Assembly (NCBI GenBank): GCA_001662425.1
Contig: BDDC01000120.1
Coordinates: 1 to 64,000 of the forward strand
From: Chlamydomonas sphaeroides
Lineage: Eukaryota; Chlorophyta; Chlorophyceae; Chlamydomonadales; Chlamydomonadaceae
Length of the DNA: 64,000 nucleotides
Direction of reading: 5' to 3'
In this document: positions 22,410 through 32,985 of the stretch, one piece after another
How positions within the stretch are numbered: the stretch's first letter is position 1
Layout of the letters: the number at the start of each line of letters is the position of its first letter
Notes under the pieces: model-generated
Database searches by the model: none
Seen by the model: only the letters and a program-made list of their open reading frames with translations
What the model was told of the DNA's origin: nothing
Translations under genes and position numbers: made by a program

Positions 22410-22986
22410 GGTGAGGGGTAGCTGTTCAGTTTGTGCGCGCGGTTCGCGGTTCCATCGGCGCTATCTTTGAGTTTCACTGTTGCAGATGTGTCAGCACGCG
22501 GTGTTATACTTGCACGGTGTGCGTGACACAACATGTTTGCGCGGGCGACGCGCACGCCAGGGTTCAAACCCACCCGCCGTGTTGCCCGCCCCCCCCGGGC
22601 ACGATCCAGTCCTCCAGTTACACACCACGCGAAACTAGTGCGCTAGTGCAGCATCTTCAAGCGCGTGTGTGTGGCGAGGGGGCACAACTGTACATCCCGT
22701 GTGGTTACACTTATGCCTGCCGGCCCCCATACTCGCTCGACCCACCGCACCTTGCTCACCCCACCCGAGGTTCCGCTGCTGTGTGGGCTCTCCAAGTTGC
22801 CCAGTCCCATTGTATGCGCTGGCGCCCTGCCAGCCCCGCCCCGCTCTATAGCCAGCGCACATCCGCCGTCCCCGCTCTCTACCATAGAGTCTTTGCGTCG
22901 ATGTACCCACCTCGTCCCCCTCTTCCCCGCCGTCCCCCGCCTCCCCCTGGCGCCTCACCCGCCCCGTCCGCGTCCCCTTGCCCTCA
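22410..22986 (-). other. Intergenic: U-box 5' region and 3' UTR of the upstream minus-strand gene
   Basis: TTACA at 22705–22709 and at about 22617–22621 is TGTAA on the minus strand and could be the polyadenylation signal of the gene ending near 22987. The remainder should carry the U-box promoter. No coding signal. Confidence 0.4.
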
Positions 22987-24420
22987 TCATGGCGTGGAAC
23001 TGCGGCGCGGTACGCATCGGCCCCGCAAGGTTGTTATAACCCCACGTCGCCCCGCAACCCCCAGCTCCCGGATGTAGTAGGCCTCCATGGCGTCCGTGTA
23101 GTAGGCCTCCATCCCGCTGCAGGCTGCCGCCTCCACTGGCAGCAGGCAGCCATAGCCCGCTTCTACTGGCCGCCACTCTTTCCTCATCCACGTCGCAGCT
23201 GGCCGTGCTGCAGCACTGCTGGGACACAGCCTCCACACCGCCTGCTGCCTTGGAAGCTGGGCGTCCTGCAAGCAAAAGGGGGCAAGGAGCAACGTCATAC
23301 CCCACACATCCGCCAGCTGGCTGCAGCCACACACGCACACACTCACCCGCACCTCCGCTGTCCTCCAGCTGCGCCTGGCTGCCAGTGCCACCCCACCCAC
23401 GCTGCAGGCGGCTGCGCTGCAGCTGCGCAGCTTGCTGGGCGGTGGGCCGACACCACCGGCGGCGGCTGCCTCCGCGATGCGCACTCCGCCAGCCGAGTCT
23501 GCTCCCACACGGCAGTGCTGAGGACACAGGCAGAGCAGTCTGTGGCCGCCTCCTGCATGAGCACGTCCTCCGGCACTTCCGCCACTTCTGCGTGGGGCGC
23601 AGGCAGCCAGGTCTGTTGTGGGGAGGGATGCCATTCGCAGGTCGGATTGGTCATTCGCAGCTCGGTGGTGAGACACCCCCAACCCACGCAAACAACACAC
23701 GCCTCTGCAACGCACCACGCTGCTGGAACAGCGACACCGCCGACGGGCCACCTCCGCGCGAGGAGCCTGCAGCCAGGTCTGTTGCGGGGAGGGACATCGT
23801 TCGTTCGCAAGTAGGTTCCGTTATTCGAACTTGGTTTACGGACCCCTCCAACCGAGGTCGGCTCGTAGGCGGCTCCCGCAGCGAGCTGCGCGTTAAACTC
23901 GGTGTTGCTCATCTTCTGCTTGAGCTCCTTCAGCGACAGGTGCCCGTACCCGCCGAGCTTCTTCTTCATGCTGTGGGCCGGTGGGTGGGGGGAGGGGCCG
24001 GCAGGGCAGGGTGTTGGTGCGGGGACGGCGGAGGGTAGGCCAGCCGCGGGCGCACTGGGTGCACGCGAGGGCCGAGGGCGCTTGTCGGCGTGGTGCGGGC
24101 TGGTGTTGTTGTGTTGGCGGCTGGGCCCTGCCGCAACGGCATGCGGGCCGCTGGCAGCCTTGCGGCCCCTTATCCCGCCCCCTGCCCCCCCCTCGAAGCT
24201 TCGCTTGGCTGCGGCTGCTCCCCCTGTGCCGCCCCCGCTCACTTGATGGTCAGGTACTTCTTCACGCACGCCGGCCCCGCGGCGCGCGCGGCAGCGCGGG
24301 ACTCGGCGTTAGAGCTGGCCAGTACCCAGCGCAGCATGTCCTGCGGGCTGAGCACGCGGCCTGCCGCTGGCGGGGAGGTGTCGCGGCTGTGCTGGCTGCC
24401 AGCTGCGGCGGCGGCGGCTG
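22987..24420 (-). CDS. Unidentified multi-exon protein (partial model)
   Basis: Three minus-strand exons join in phase. One ends at 24243 (LSPQDMLRWVLASSNAES.., ..VKKYLTI; its 5' limit near 24400 is unresolved). The next, 23970–23840, reads MKKKLGGYGHLSLKELKQKM then SNTEFNAQLAAGAAYEPTS. The third starts at 23587 (VAEVPEDVLMQEAATDCSAC.., VWEQTRLAECASRR). Further downstream, an open frame contains two copies of MEAYY around IRELG and terminates at 22987; the join to it is uncertain because several donors and frames compete. I recognise no family. The charged helix KELKQKMSNTEF and the cysteines suggest a soluble protein. Confidence 0.5.
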
Positions 24421-25900
24421 GGTTGGCCCTGGAGGTGTGGTGGATTGGCGGCGGGGGCGGGGGCGGGGCCGGGCGGCAGGGGGCGTCAGAGGGCTTGGCA
24501 ACGCGAGGTGGGCCGCGTTGTCCCTGGGAGAGGCACTGCCGACGCGCCGGTGTGGCGGGCCCATGCCAGCGCGGCTGTCGCTACCCTGCGCCCCTGTCTT
24601 GTTGCCCCATAGCCCCTGCCCCGACCGTGCCACGGCCGCCTGCACCAGCAGCTGCCACCCGCCGGGGCCTCCCCCAGCCGTTGTCCAATAATGCACACGC
24701 CCCCGCTCTCACGGTCGCCCTTGCCGTCATCGTCCCAGTGCCCTCGCCCCCCATGCCATCGCTGGCGCAGCTCTCGCCACTGGCAGCACCCTCGCCATCG
24801 TCCCATGCCAGCCAGCTAGCGGCCCCACCCTCACGGTTACCCTTGCCGTCATTGTCCGGTTGCCCTTTCCGCCATGCCTTTTCCGCGCACTCGCCGGTCC
24901 GATGCGTGGCGGTGTAAATGGCTCGTCCTTGCCCTCGGCGTCTCGTCGCCCTCGCGGCCCGTTGCCGCGCCTGGCTGTGCCATCACTGCGCCCCCGTCAT
25001 GCCATCGCCGTCATTGCCCTCGCTGCTGCGGCCAGTGCCCTCACGCCCTCGCCGCCCATACCGACATTGCTGCGGCCCATGACGCAGCCGCTGCCACCGC
25101 GCCCTCGCCGTCGCCGTCTCATGGCCGCTGTTGCGCCCCGCTGCCACCACCCGCGGGGGCCGGCCCCAGCCGTCGCCCCATGCCAGCACCCGCGCCTCGA
25201 CGCCGCCACCGCACAAACGCATCCATGCGTTCACAGCTTCCGTGGCATGCTTTCTGTCCGCTGCAATTGCTATGAATGTAGCACGTTGCCGTGCCCTGAA
25301 CCGTCGCTGCACTTAACGATGCTTGCTCTATGTGACTATTGGCCGACACCGCACATTCGCCCCTGCCTCACTACACCACCCCTGGAGCGCCTCGATGGAC
25401 CCCGTCCCAGGGGCCAAATGCGCCTAGGCAACGGATATTGAACGTGACACTAGCGGAGGCCATCTGGCCATGCGCATGTTCCCTGTACGATATGTGCCTG
25501 GAATGCTCCTGACACATTTCCGACAATCATATTATATATATAATATTATGTTGTTTTGGCGACGGCAGCCCCCGTACGAGGGGGCGAGCGGGGGTGCCAG
25601 GCTTGCGTGTGTGTTTCCGCGAGCCGGACAAGCCGCGGCCCGGTTCGCCAGTAGAGCACTTTTCTCCGCGCAGTTGCATATGCACTGCTCGGAAGGCGTC
25701 ACAATGGTATGCTGTGATGCCCTTGCGACGTTGAGCAGCCCTCATCCTGTTGTCGCTGCCCGCGACAACTGCAAAAGGTCGCAAAATGCAGACGGCGCAG
25801 TTGAAGGGCTGCACAACGACGCCATTGGCGTAACTACTCCGCGCGCTCGGGGGCTCTGACTGTGCCACCACTCCAGGGGTAGTGCAACGCCAGCAACACG
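24421..25900. other. Low-complexity intergenic region with degenerate repeats
   Basis: From about 24700 to 25150 the sequence is built of degenerate C-rich units such as CTCACGGT..CCCTTGCCGTCAT (seen at ~24708 and ~24831) and repeated CCATGCC / CCCTCGCC blocks. Open frames here are composition artefacts. No supported gene. Confidence 0.5.
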
Positions 25901-26528
25901 CCGGGACTTCGCAGCTCCCGGCATGAGTTTCTCGACGTTTCAGAAGCTTAGCAACAACTTTGGTTTCGGGGGCAAAACGCAACATGCCGGCATGAATTTA
26001 CACCAGACTATTCAGACGGTGATTCTCATTTTGCGCCGCTACAGCTTTGTCAGTGGAGCCACTCTCGGGTGTGTCGCTGCTCCTACATTCTTGACGCGTC
26101 TTCTTCGTTTGTAAGTTCGAGTACAACTACGTCGCCTTCGCAACGATGCTCCGCAAGCAATCGTTTTACCATCGGTGTCCTCTTTGCTTTCTTTGCTTCC
26201 TCTGAGCGTCTTTCGCGTTCGTCAGCTACTTCACCGTATCTTTTCCGTACCTTGTGTTTCGCGTCAGCGACTTTCCGATGGAGCCTTACGCGCGCTGCGC
26301 GTGCTGCGCTGCGTAACAATGTGACAAACGCGACCCCTATCAGCTTATCCTCCTATCTCACTACGTGACGCTCCCTAACGTCGCTTTCACTACGTGGAGC
26401 TACGGTGATGCTAAAAAATTACAGACTTCCAACGTAGTGGAGCATCTGTCACTCAAACAGGGTCTCCTCGTTCGTAATATGGGCACGAATACCAACGTTG
26501 CGCGTGCATCGGTTGGCAACTCAAATGC
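25900..26528. other. Lower-GC island with short unusual ORFs
   Basis: This ~0.6 kb has clearly more A/T than the rest of the window. It contains a plus-strand ORF 25923–26114 (starting MSFSTFQKLSNNFGFGGKTQ) and a minus-strand ORF 26319–26083 with a highly charged stretch (KAKRTPMVKRLLAEHRCEGD) but no ATG. Neither matches a family I know. The interval also holds the likely 3' UTR of gene A, with TGTAA on the minus strand at 26423–26419. It could be a transposon remnant or inserted DNA. Confidence 0.4.
26419..26423 (-). terminator. Candidate polyadenylation signal (TGTAA) of paralog A
   Basis: TGTAA on the minus strand, about 106 bases beyond the stop codon of gene A; TGTAA is the usual chlamydomonadalean poly(A) signal. 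Confidence 0.5.
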
Positions 26529-29500
26529 TCACCACTCCCGCCGCTCCGCCGCCGGCAGGTCATAGTACTTCAGCGCCCGGCACCTAGACTTCCATGTGTC
26601 GTACACTTGCCGTACGGGTTCCGCCATGTCAGACACCTGCCGTACCGGCCGATACAGCCACCACACGGGGATGGGCTCATGCGTCCGTGCCTGCTCTTGC
26701 AGCACCGCCTCCGCGTTCAGCTCCACAAGCTCCCTGTACGACACGTCGTGCAGCTGGCCAGGGGCGGCAGCGGGCTCAGCTGCCTGAGGAATGCCGACGG
26801 AGGTGGTAGGGACAGGGAAACGGATGAGATATCCCTGATATCCACGAAAAATAAAAGCAGAAGCAGCAACCCAAGGACCTACATACCGCCAAAACCACAC
26901 ATTCCCCGGTTGGGCCCTCGCTGCGCCCTCTCTGCCGCGCCCCGCACCTGAGTCAGCTTAATCGTGGTCGCAGTTATGGGTGCCAGGCGTTGCGGCAGGC
27001 CCCTCTGCAATCCGTCGCTCAGACGGGAGTGGTGCGCGCTGCCGGGCACCGCCGCCGCCAGCTCCCGCTCCCGGTGACGGATCAGGTGATCCAGCTCGAA
27101 CGCCAACAGACCCCGGCCGCCGTCCTTGCCTTCCGTGCGGAGGTTCATGAGGCAGTCTGCGGCCGGGGCGAGGGACGCGACTCGCGAGCATTCGCAGTGA
27201 CACGCCACCGACCACTGGGAGGCAGGGCAGGCGTCTTGCTGTGTGCCCATGGCCGCCAGGCCGAGGCTGACATGTCACATGGCCAAAGTAACTATCGGCT
27301 GCAAGTACCCAGAACATGAGCAGCCCTTGCTTGCGAGAGTGCAACTCTGGGACCACAGCCGGAGCGACGACGTACCCTTCCATGTGAAGCCCGTCCACTC
27401 GCAGGTGAGGTTCTGCAGGCTGGGGCCCCAGGGCATCACGGTCGTGCCGGTACGGACGTGGCGCCAGGGAGGCGCCAGCGAGGGCAGGGCGGTGCCGTTC
27501 GCCCGCTGGGCGCTGGCCTCGGGTGTTAGCACCCAGTCCGTGTCGCAGGGCACTGAGGGCCACGCCGCCACCGCGCCCAGCGCCAGGGCGACTTGCGCCA
27601 GGCCCTGGGCCGCGGCTATGAAGTCCTGCTTGCCTGATTAGGGCGAGAGGAGGAGAGGAGATGGAGGGCCGGCGTGAGCGTCAACGCCGCTCACATGGCA
27701 GGGCACCGTGCCACCAGCCCGCAACACAGCCTCCCAACCGCAAGCCCGTCGCCCCCGCTCACTCATGGCCGCCGTGATGACCCCCGGCGCGTAGGCCACC
27801 ACGCGCCGGATGTCCGTTGCGTTGTCCTGCTGCACATGCTGATGCGCCTTGACGCTGGCATAGGTGGCGAAGTACACCCGAGTGGGGCTGCCGGCCAGCC
27901 TGACACCCCAGGGGTAGGCACGGGGGCGCATGCACGGCTCGCACCTCGAGCCAGACGCCGCAACACGCAGCAGCACCCATCAGGCACTCCCGCCGTCGGG
28001 CTCGTGGGCCGGAGGCGACTGCCGCACGCAACCCAGCGCACGTGTGCAAGCAGGTGGCGCCCTGACACCCCACCTGGCTGCGATGCGCCAGTCGTAGTGC
28101 CCAGCGGTCTGGATGATAATCTGCTTCTGAAAGTCGCCTGGGAACAGCCCCGCGTGGACGTGTCCCACGGCCTACAGGAGGGCGGCAGCATAGACAACTG
28201 GGCCTCAAAGAAAGGTGCCAGCCGGCACAGCGCGGGGGCTGAGCTAGCACGCCATCGCCAACCGCGGCCCCACACACCCCAGCTGCAGGACCAGGCGCCT
28301 GAGCCGATGCCACGGGCAGGGTGCCACGCCGCTGGCCGAAGGAGCAACGCGCCAGCTGTCATGGCACCCGGCCACAGTGAGCCATGGGCTAGCACACTAA
28401 CGAGGCAGCGCCGCAGCTGAGCCCAAGGGACGTGCTCAAGCAGAGCCTTCCGCGGCGCCTGAGCCCAAGGGGCGTGCTCAAGCAGAGCCTTCCGCTGTGC
28501 CTGAGCCCAAGGGACGTGTCCCGCCGCTGCCCCGCTCCCTCGCCCAGCAACAGCGCCTGGCCTCCCCGGCCCGCTGGCCCCCACCTGCAGGAGCGGCGGC
28601 GCCAGGTGCGTGTGCCACAGCCCCAGCCTGCCGCTATGGTACCAGGGGCCCTGCAGCCACGAGCCCAGCATGGTGCTGGCCCACCCTGCGGGCGAGGGGG
28701 CGAGGGCGTGTGGCGCCGCATGGCGGCAGGGGTGTGGGGGCCAGGGGCCAGAGACGCGGCAGCGTGCTCGCGTGTGGCATCCAGCCGGGCCGATGGGCGG
28801 GGAAACGGAAATCGACGTCTATCGGAGCGGGCCTGGTGGCAGCTGGCCAAACCCCCGCGCTGAGAGACGCATGGGGACGCGGGTTGGGGGTTGGGGGCTG
28901 CGCGAGGCGGTGGGTGTGGAGGAGCCTGCCTTTCAAGCACAACGCTACCCACTGTTGCTCATGAAGCCGAAGGTCTCCGGCTTGATGGCCCGCGCCCGCG
29001 CCTCTTGGGCAGGGTCCTCGAGGTCAGGCGGCAGCGGCACGCCTGCGGGGGCAGGCCCCGTGGAGCCATGCAGTAGTTGGGGAACACGAACCCGACCGCC
29101 CGCGCCCAGCCCACACTACCCACGGCTCCATACCCGCCTCACCCAGGTCCGTGAATGCCTGTCGGTAGGCGGCCGTCAGCGGCCCGATTGCCTTGTTGAA
29201 GGGATAGCCGCCCAGCTCTTTCGGCCACTGCCCGCCTGCAGGACGGCATAGGGCGCCAATCCCAACAGCAAGAGGGGACAGTACAGCAGGCAGGCAGGTT
29301 GGCCGGAGAAGCGAGCGGCCCCGCGGCTCCCCAGCAGCTGTGGATGGCACCATGGCCGAGCGGCCATGGCCTGCCCCTGTGCTGCTCACCAGCGTGCGGC
29401 GCGCGCAGTGTGGTCGACGCCAGGCTCATGTTCGCAGCGGGCTGCGGCCGAGGGAGGCCATACGAGCGGCACAGGGGTTGAGCTGCCGCGCCCTCAGCAC

Positions 29501-32500
29501 CGCGTCCAGCCCAAGCCCGTACGGCGCCATTGCAAACTTGCTCCGGTTTCGCCACCCCAGCGCCAGCGTGGCCAAGCTGCAGTGCCGGCCGCAGCGCCGC
29601 GCAGCGGCACGCAAGCAGAGCCCACGTGCACGCACGCGTCGTGCAGGCGCGTGCTTACCGTGGGGCAGTCGAAGGACATCTTGTCCCACCACTCGCACAC
29701 CAGGGCCCCCAGCTGCGGGCTGACGGCATGCGTCTGTCGGAGCGAGGGCAGCAGCAGGCACGTACAAGTCGGGCAGGCGGGCGGACTGGGCGCCCGGCAG
29801 CTAACGTGGCGCCGCGCCCCTGTAGGGGCCACAGCGCAGCATAGGCTGGCTGCAACGGCGCCTGGCGGCTGCGCCCGCCGCCCCGAACCACACCTTCCGG
29901 CGAGCCCGTCTGATGCGAAGCCCTTTACCCAAGTGGAGCACGCCCGCAAGTGCAGGCCCTGCCGGCCGGCCGGTGCACGAAGTTGGTTCGGCAGACCCAC
30001 GGGTCGTGCCAGCCAATGGGGCGCCGTCTCACCATCCTGCTTATGTCCCCGTCATTCGGGTGCAGCTCAGTGTTGCGCGCAAAGGCCTGCGGGTGGTGTG
30101 CGGCACGCATCATATATGACATGTACGGCATGCCTTACGCACGGCAGAGTGTACGGCGTCGCGCTGGGGCCGGCTGGGCCGGTGGGGGCGCCGCACACAG
30201 TGATGCGGACCGGCGGCATATGCGCGGCGCTCTGTATGCGCGGGGGAGGAAATCAAAATCAAGCCAACCACCATAACAGAAAACGGTATGGCGATGTCGT
30301 TTGGAGCAGAAGAACTCGGTGAGGAGATGCGAGGCATGTGGACTTACGTCTCTGCTCTTGGCGCCTAGCTTGACGAAGGCAGCTGGGTCTTCTCGAAAGA
30401 AGTTGGCAAGCTCTGAGGGTGAGCCGGAGGCAGGATGCTAAGAGCCGGGGCGAGGTCAGGAGCAGGGCATGAACCAAACGGGGGCACGCACACGCCCCTT
30501 GACAAGCGCCGCGTCCCAAGCAGCGCGCGCACCGTGCACGGCAAGCGGCGCGTAGGCCAGGCAGGCCGTGACGAACCGCCACCAAATGAGCCAGGGCAGT
30601 ACCAGGGCTGCATGCGCTGCGGGGGCTGGCCGAGGCCTGCTAGTCACATCCGTCCTTGAGCTACATCCGCGAGGCGCCATCCACTCATGCGGATCAACAC
30701 CAAGTGGCATCAAAGCTGGCGGCTCAATAATCCACCTTCGCCCAGCTCCCCACGAGCCGCTGCCGAGCACGCCGCCGCACCTCGGGCCGCCGCATGCCCG
30801 AGCACCGCCCCACCGCGCGACGCACCTACCGGGGAACACGGGTCGGCCGCGGACGCAGCTCCACATGGCGTACGACAGCTCCATCTGGTCGTCGTTGGCC
30901 CAGATATGCCACCAGGGATTGTCGGCTGCGAGGTGGCGGGCACACGCGGGGCCAGGTAGGGCTTGGCATGGGGCCGAAGGGCCCTCAGGGGGAGGGCGGG
31001 TCCGCAAGCTGCGGCGCATACGCCTGGCGGCGGCGGGGCAGTGGAGGTAGCACCGGTGGAAGAGGGTAGGCTTGCACGTCAGGCCTCGCACGCATCGTTA
31101 GCGTCGTCGGTCAGGGAAGGTACGGCATGGGAAGTGCGGCCGCTCTATCCAGCAGCCCCGCTGACCATGGGCACGCAGCCGGGCTCAGAGCCAGCCCAGT
31201 GGACACCGCGGCGAGCGGGAGCTGGCTTGTGGAATGTGGGCAGGGATGTGGGTCAGGCACAGGGTGCTTGCAGCGCCTTACAAAAAGGCAGGCGGCGCAG
31301 GAGGTGCGGGCGTGCTGGATTCTGGGCAGCCGTTCGCCCTGCCGCTCACCGCCGGGCTCAAGGGCTACCCACCAAAGACAGCGGAGAGTGCAACGAGGGC
31401 GCTGTGGTCCTCGGTCCAGCGTACTGGGGGGCCGAGTGGTGGTGCGACAGAAGTTTGCGCACGCATGTACGGCACGTGTGCTCAATGTGAAGGTATAGTA
31501 CGCGGCACGTGCGTTTGGTAAAGTGCACGACAGCCCCTGCGTGCCGCACGGACCGATGCGATGGAGCGCCTCATACAAGATCCAGGCCACGGGCCCGTCC
31601 GGAGCGGCATCCTGCGGGGGCCCAGGCCGGCAGGCATGGCGGGCGGCATTAGCTCCTGCCAGCCTTGCCAGGCAGCGTACGCGACTATGGGCGCCGGCGC
31701 GCTGCAATGCTGCAGGGTTACAACCTGCCACAATACTGCAATGCAGCAGCGCATCATGGATGATGTCCAAGATCCAGGATACCTGGACGTACGAGAAGCC
31801 GCCATTGATGGAGATGTCGCTTTCCGCCTGGCTCAGCATGTTGTAGGACGATAGCGGCGGCTGCTTGACCCTCCAGTACCAGTCGTCCAGGACCAGTGTG
31901 TCCGCGTCAACCGCCATGATGTTGTAGCCAAGCGCCACGGCGCGGGCTGGGATGGGAAGGGTACGGTACGGTTGGGCCCGTCAGGGCACAGGGCAGGACG
32001 CAGCTCGGGTACGTGTGAGGGGAGCGGTGCAGGGCGGCACCACGTGCTCCACCGCAGCAGAACGGATGGAGGTGGGCAGCGCCCACCCACCCAGGGCACC
32101 CACCCACGGTGAACCATTTCCTCCACCAGCAGGTGAAGCCATTTTCGTCAGCCAGGTACTTGAACTTGGCCGGATACTCGGCTCCACTGCAGACAGCATG
32201 TAGCATCTGCGTGTTTGCGTCCTTGAGAGGCGATATCAGGCAAAGCCTCTGGCAACTACGGGGCCTGCCCCGTGATGCCAAACTTACTTTTCATTGCGTG
32301 TGGCGTATGACCCGCAGCTTAGTGGGCCTTGCTCGTGCTGCCACGGCCGGAACGCCCGGGACAGGCGGTGGCAGTCATGGCCTTCCTCCATTATCGCCAG
32401 CACATGGCCGTAACCCGCGTGCCCCCGGAAACGTGCCAGCGTCTGGCCAGCGTCCGAGACGCGCGTCTCTGAGAACACGATGACCTCCTTCTTCCAGGCT

Positions 32501-32685
32501 GTGGCTTCTAGCGCCTCTTTGAGCTGCGCAGCTGTGTCCAGCGGGCCGATGTAGCCCTTGGTCAAGCCCGCCGAGCAGTAAGCGCCGTCGCGGCGACGGC
32601 ATGCCTGAGCGGATATTGATGTAGCGACAGCAAGCGGCAGCAAGCTCAGTAGAGTGGCCGCGTACAATTGCGCGGCAAGAGGCAT
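26529..32685 (-). CDS. Glycosyltransferase-like paralog A (GT77/PF03407-like), secretory
   Basis: Eighteen minus-strand exons join fully in phase to 778 aa: 32685–32288, 32186–32104, 31946–31783, 31611–31554, 31423–31373, 30925–30830, 30412–30348, 30086–30033, 29733–29659, 29441–29390, 29235–29143, 29042–28953, 28685–28585, 28171–28074, 27899–27763, 27633–27376, 27156–26948, 26783–26529. A signal peptide (AATLLSLLPLAVATSISA) is followed by a GT-A-like domain: EVIVFSETRVSDAGQTLARF, CWWRKW, ALGYNIMAVDADTLVLDD (DAD 174–176) and INGGFSYVQ. The C-terminal half has WHTHLAPP, HVHAGLFPGDFQKQ, DIRRVVAYAPGVITAAM and EPIPVWWL, assignable to no domain I know. Closest in sequence and intron pattern to paralog E. 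Its start lies only 300 bp from the stop of paralog B. Sugar donor and acceptor unknown. Confidence 0.85.
28418..28520. repeat. 42-bp tandem repeat in an intron of paralog A
   Basis: About 2.5 copies of a 42-bp unit beginning CTGAGCCCAAGGGACGTGCT, within the intron between exons 28685–28585 and 28171–28074. Absent from the corresponding introns of the other paralogs. Confidence 0.85.
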
Positions 32686-32945
32686 ATGCAACGACGGGAG
32701 ACGGACAAGTCGGAGTGCTACGTGGTCATGTGCAGTGTTTCGACAACAGCGAATCGGCATGTATGCTGGGTGCACGCCGACACGAACTCGCGACCCGTTG
32801 CCTCCCCTAGGCGTCTTCGCGACTCCTCACTCCATGTTGCAGCAGCCGCTTAGTCAATGGGAGGCGCGCTGCCAGGCATGAGCGCTACAAGTTGAAGCCA
32901 GCTCCCCACGGCCGAGACATTTTGCACAGGTGGCTCCAACGTCGG

Positions 32946-32950
32946 TTACA
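32946..32950 (-). terminator. Candidate polyadenylation signal (TGTAA) of paralog B
   Basis: TGTAA on the minus strand only ~36 bases past the stop of gene B, consistent with the very short (300 bp) spacer to the start of gene A. Confidence 0.5.
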
Positions 32951-32985
32951 TCTCACGGTCCTGCTGCCGCAATAGTACGACTGCG

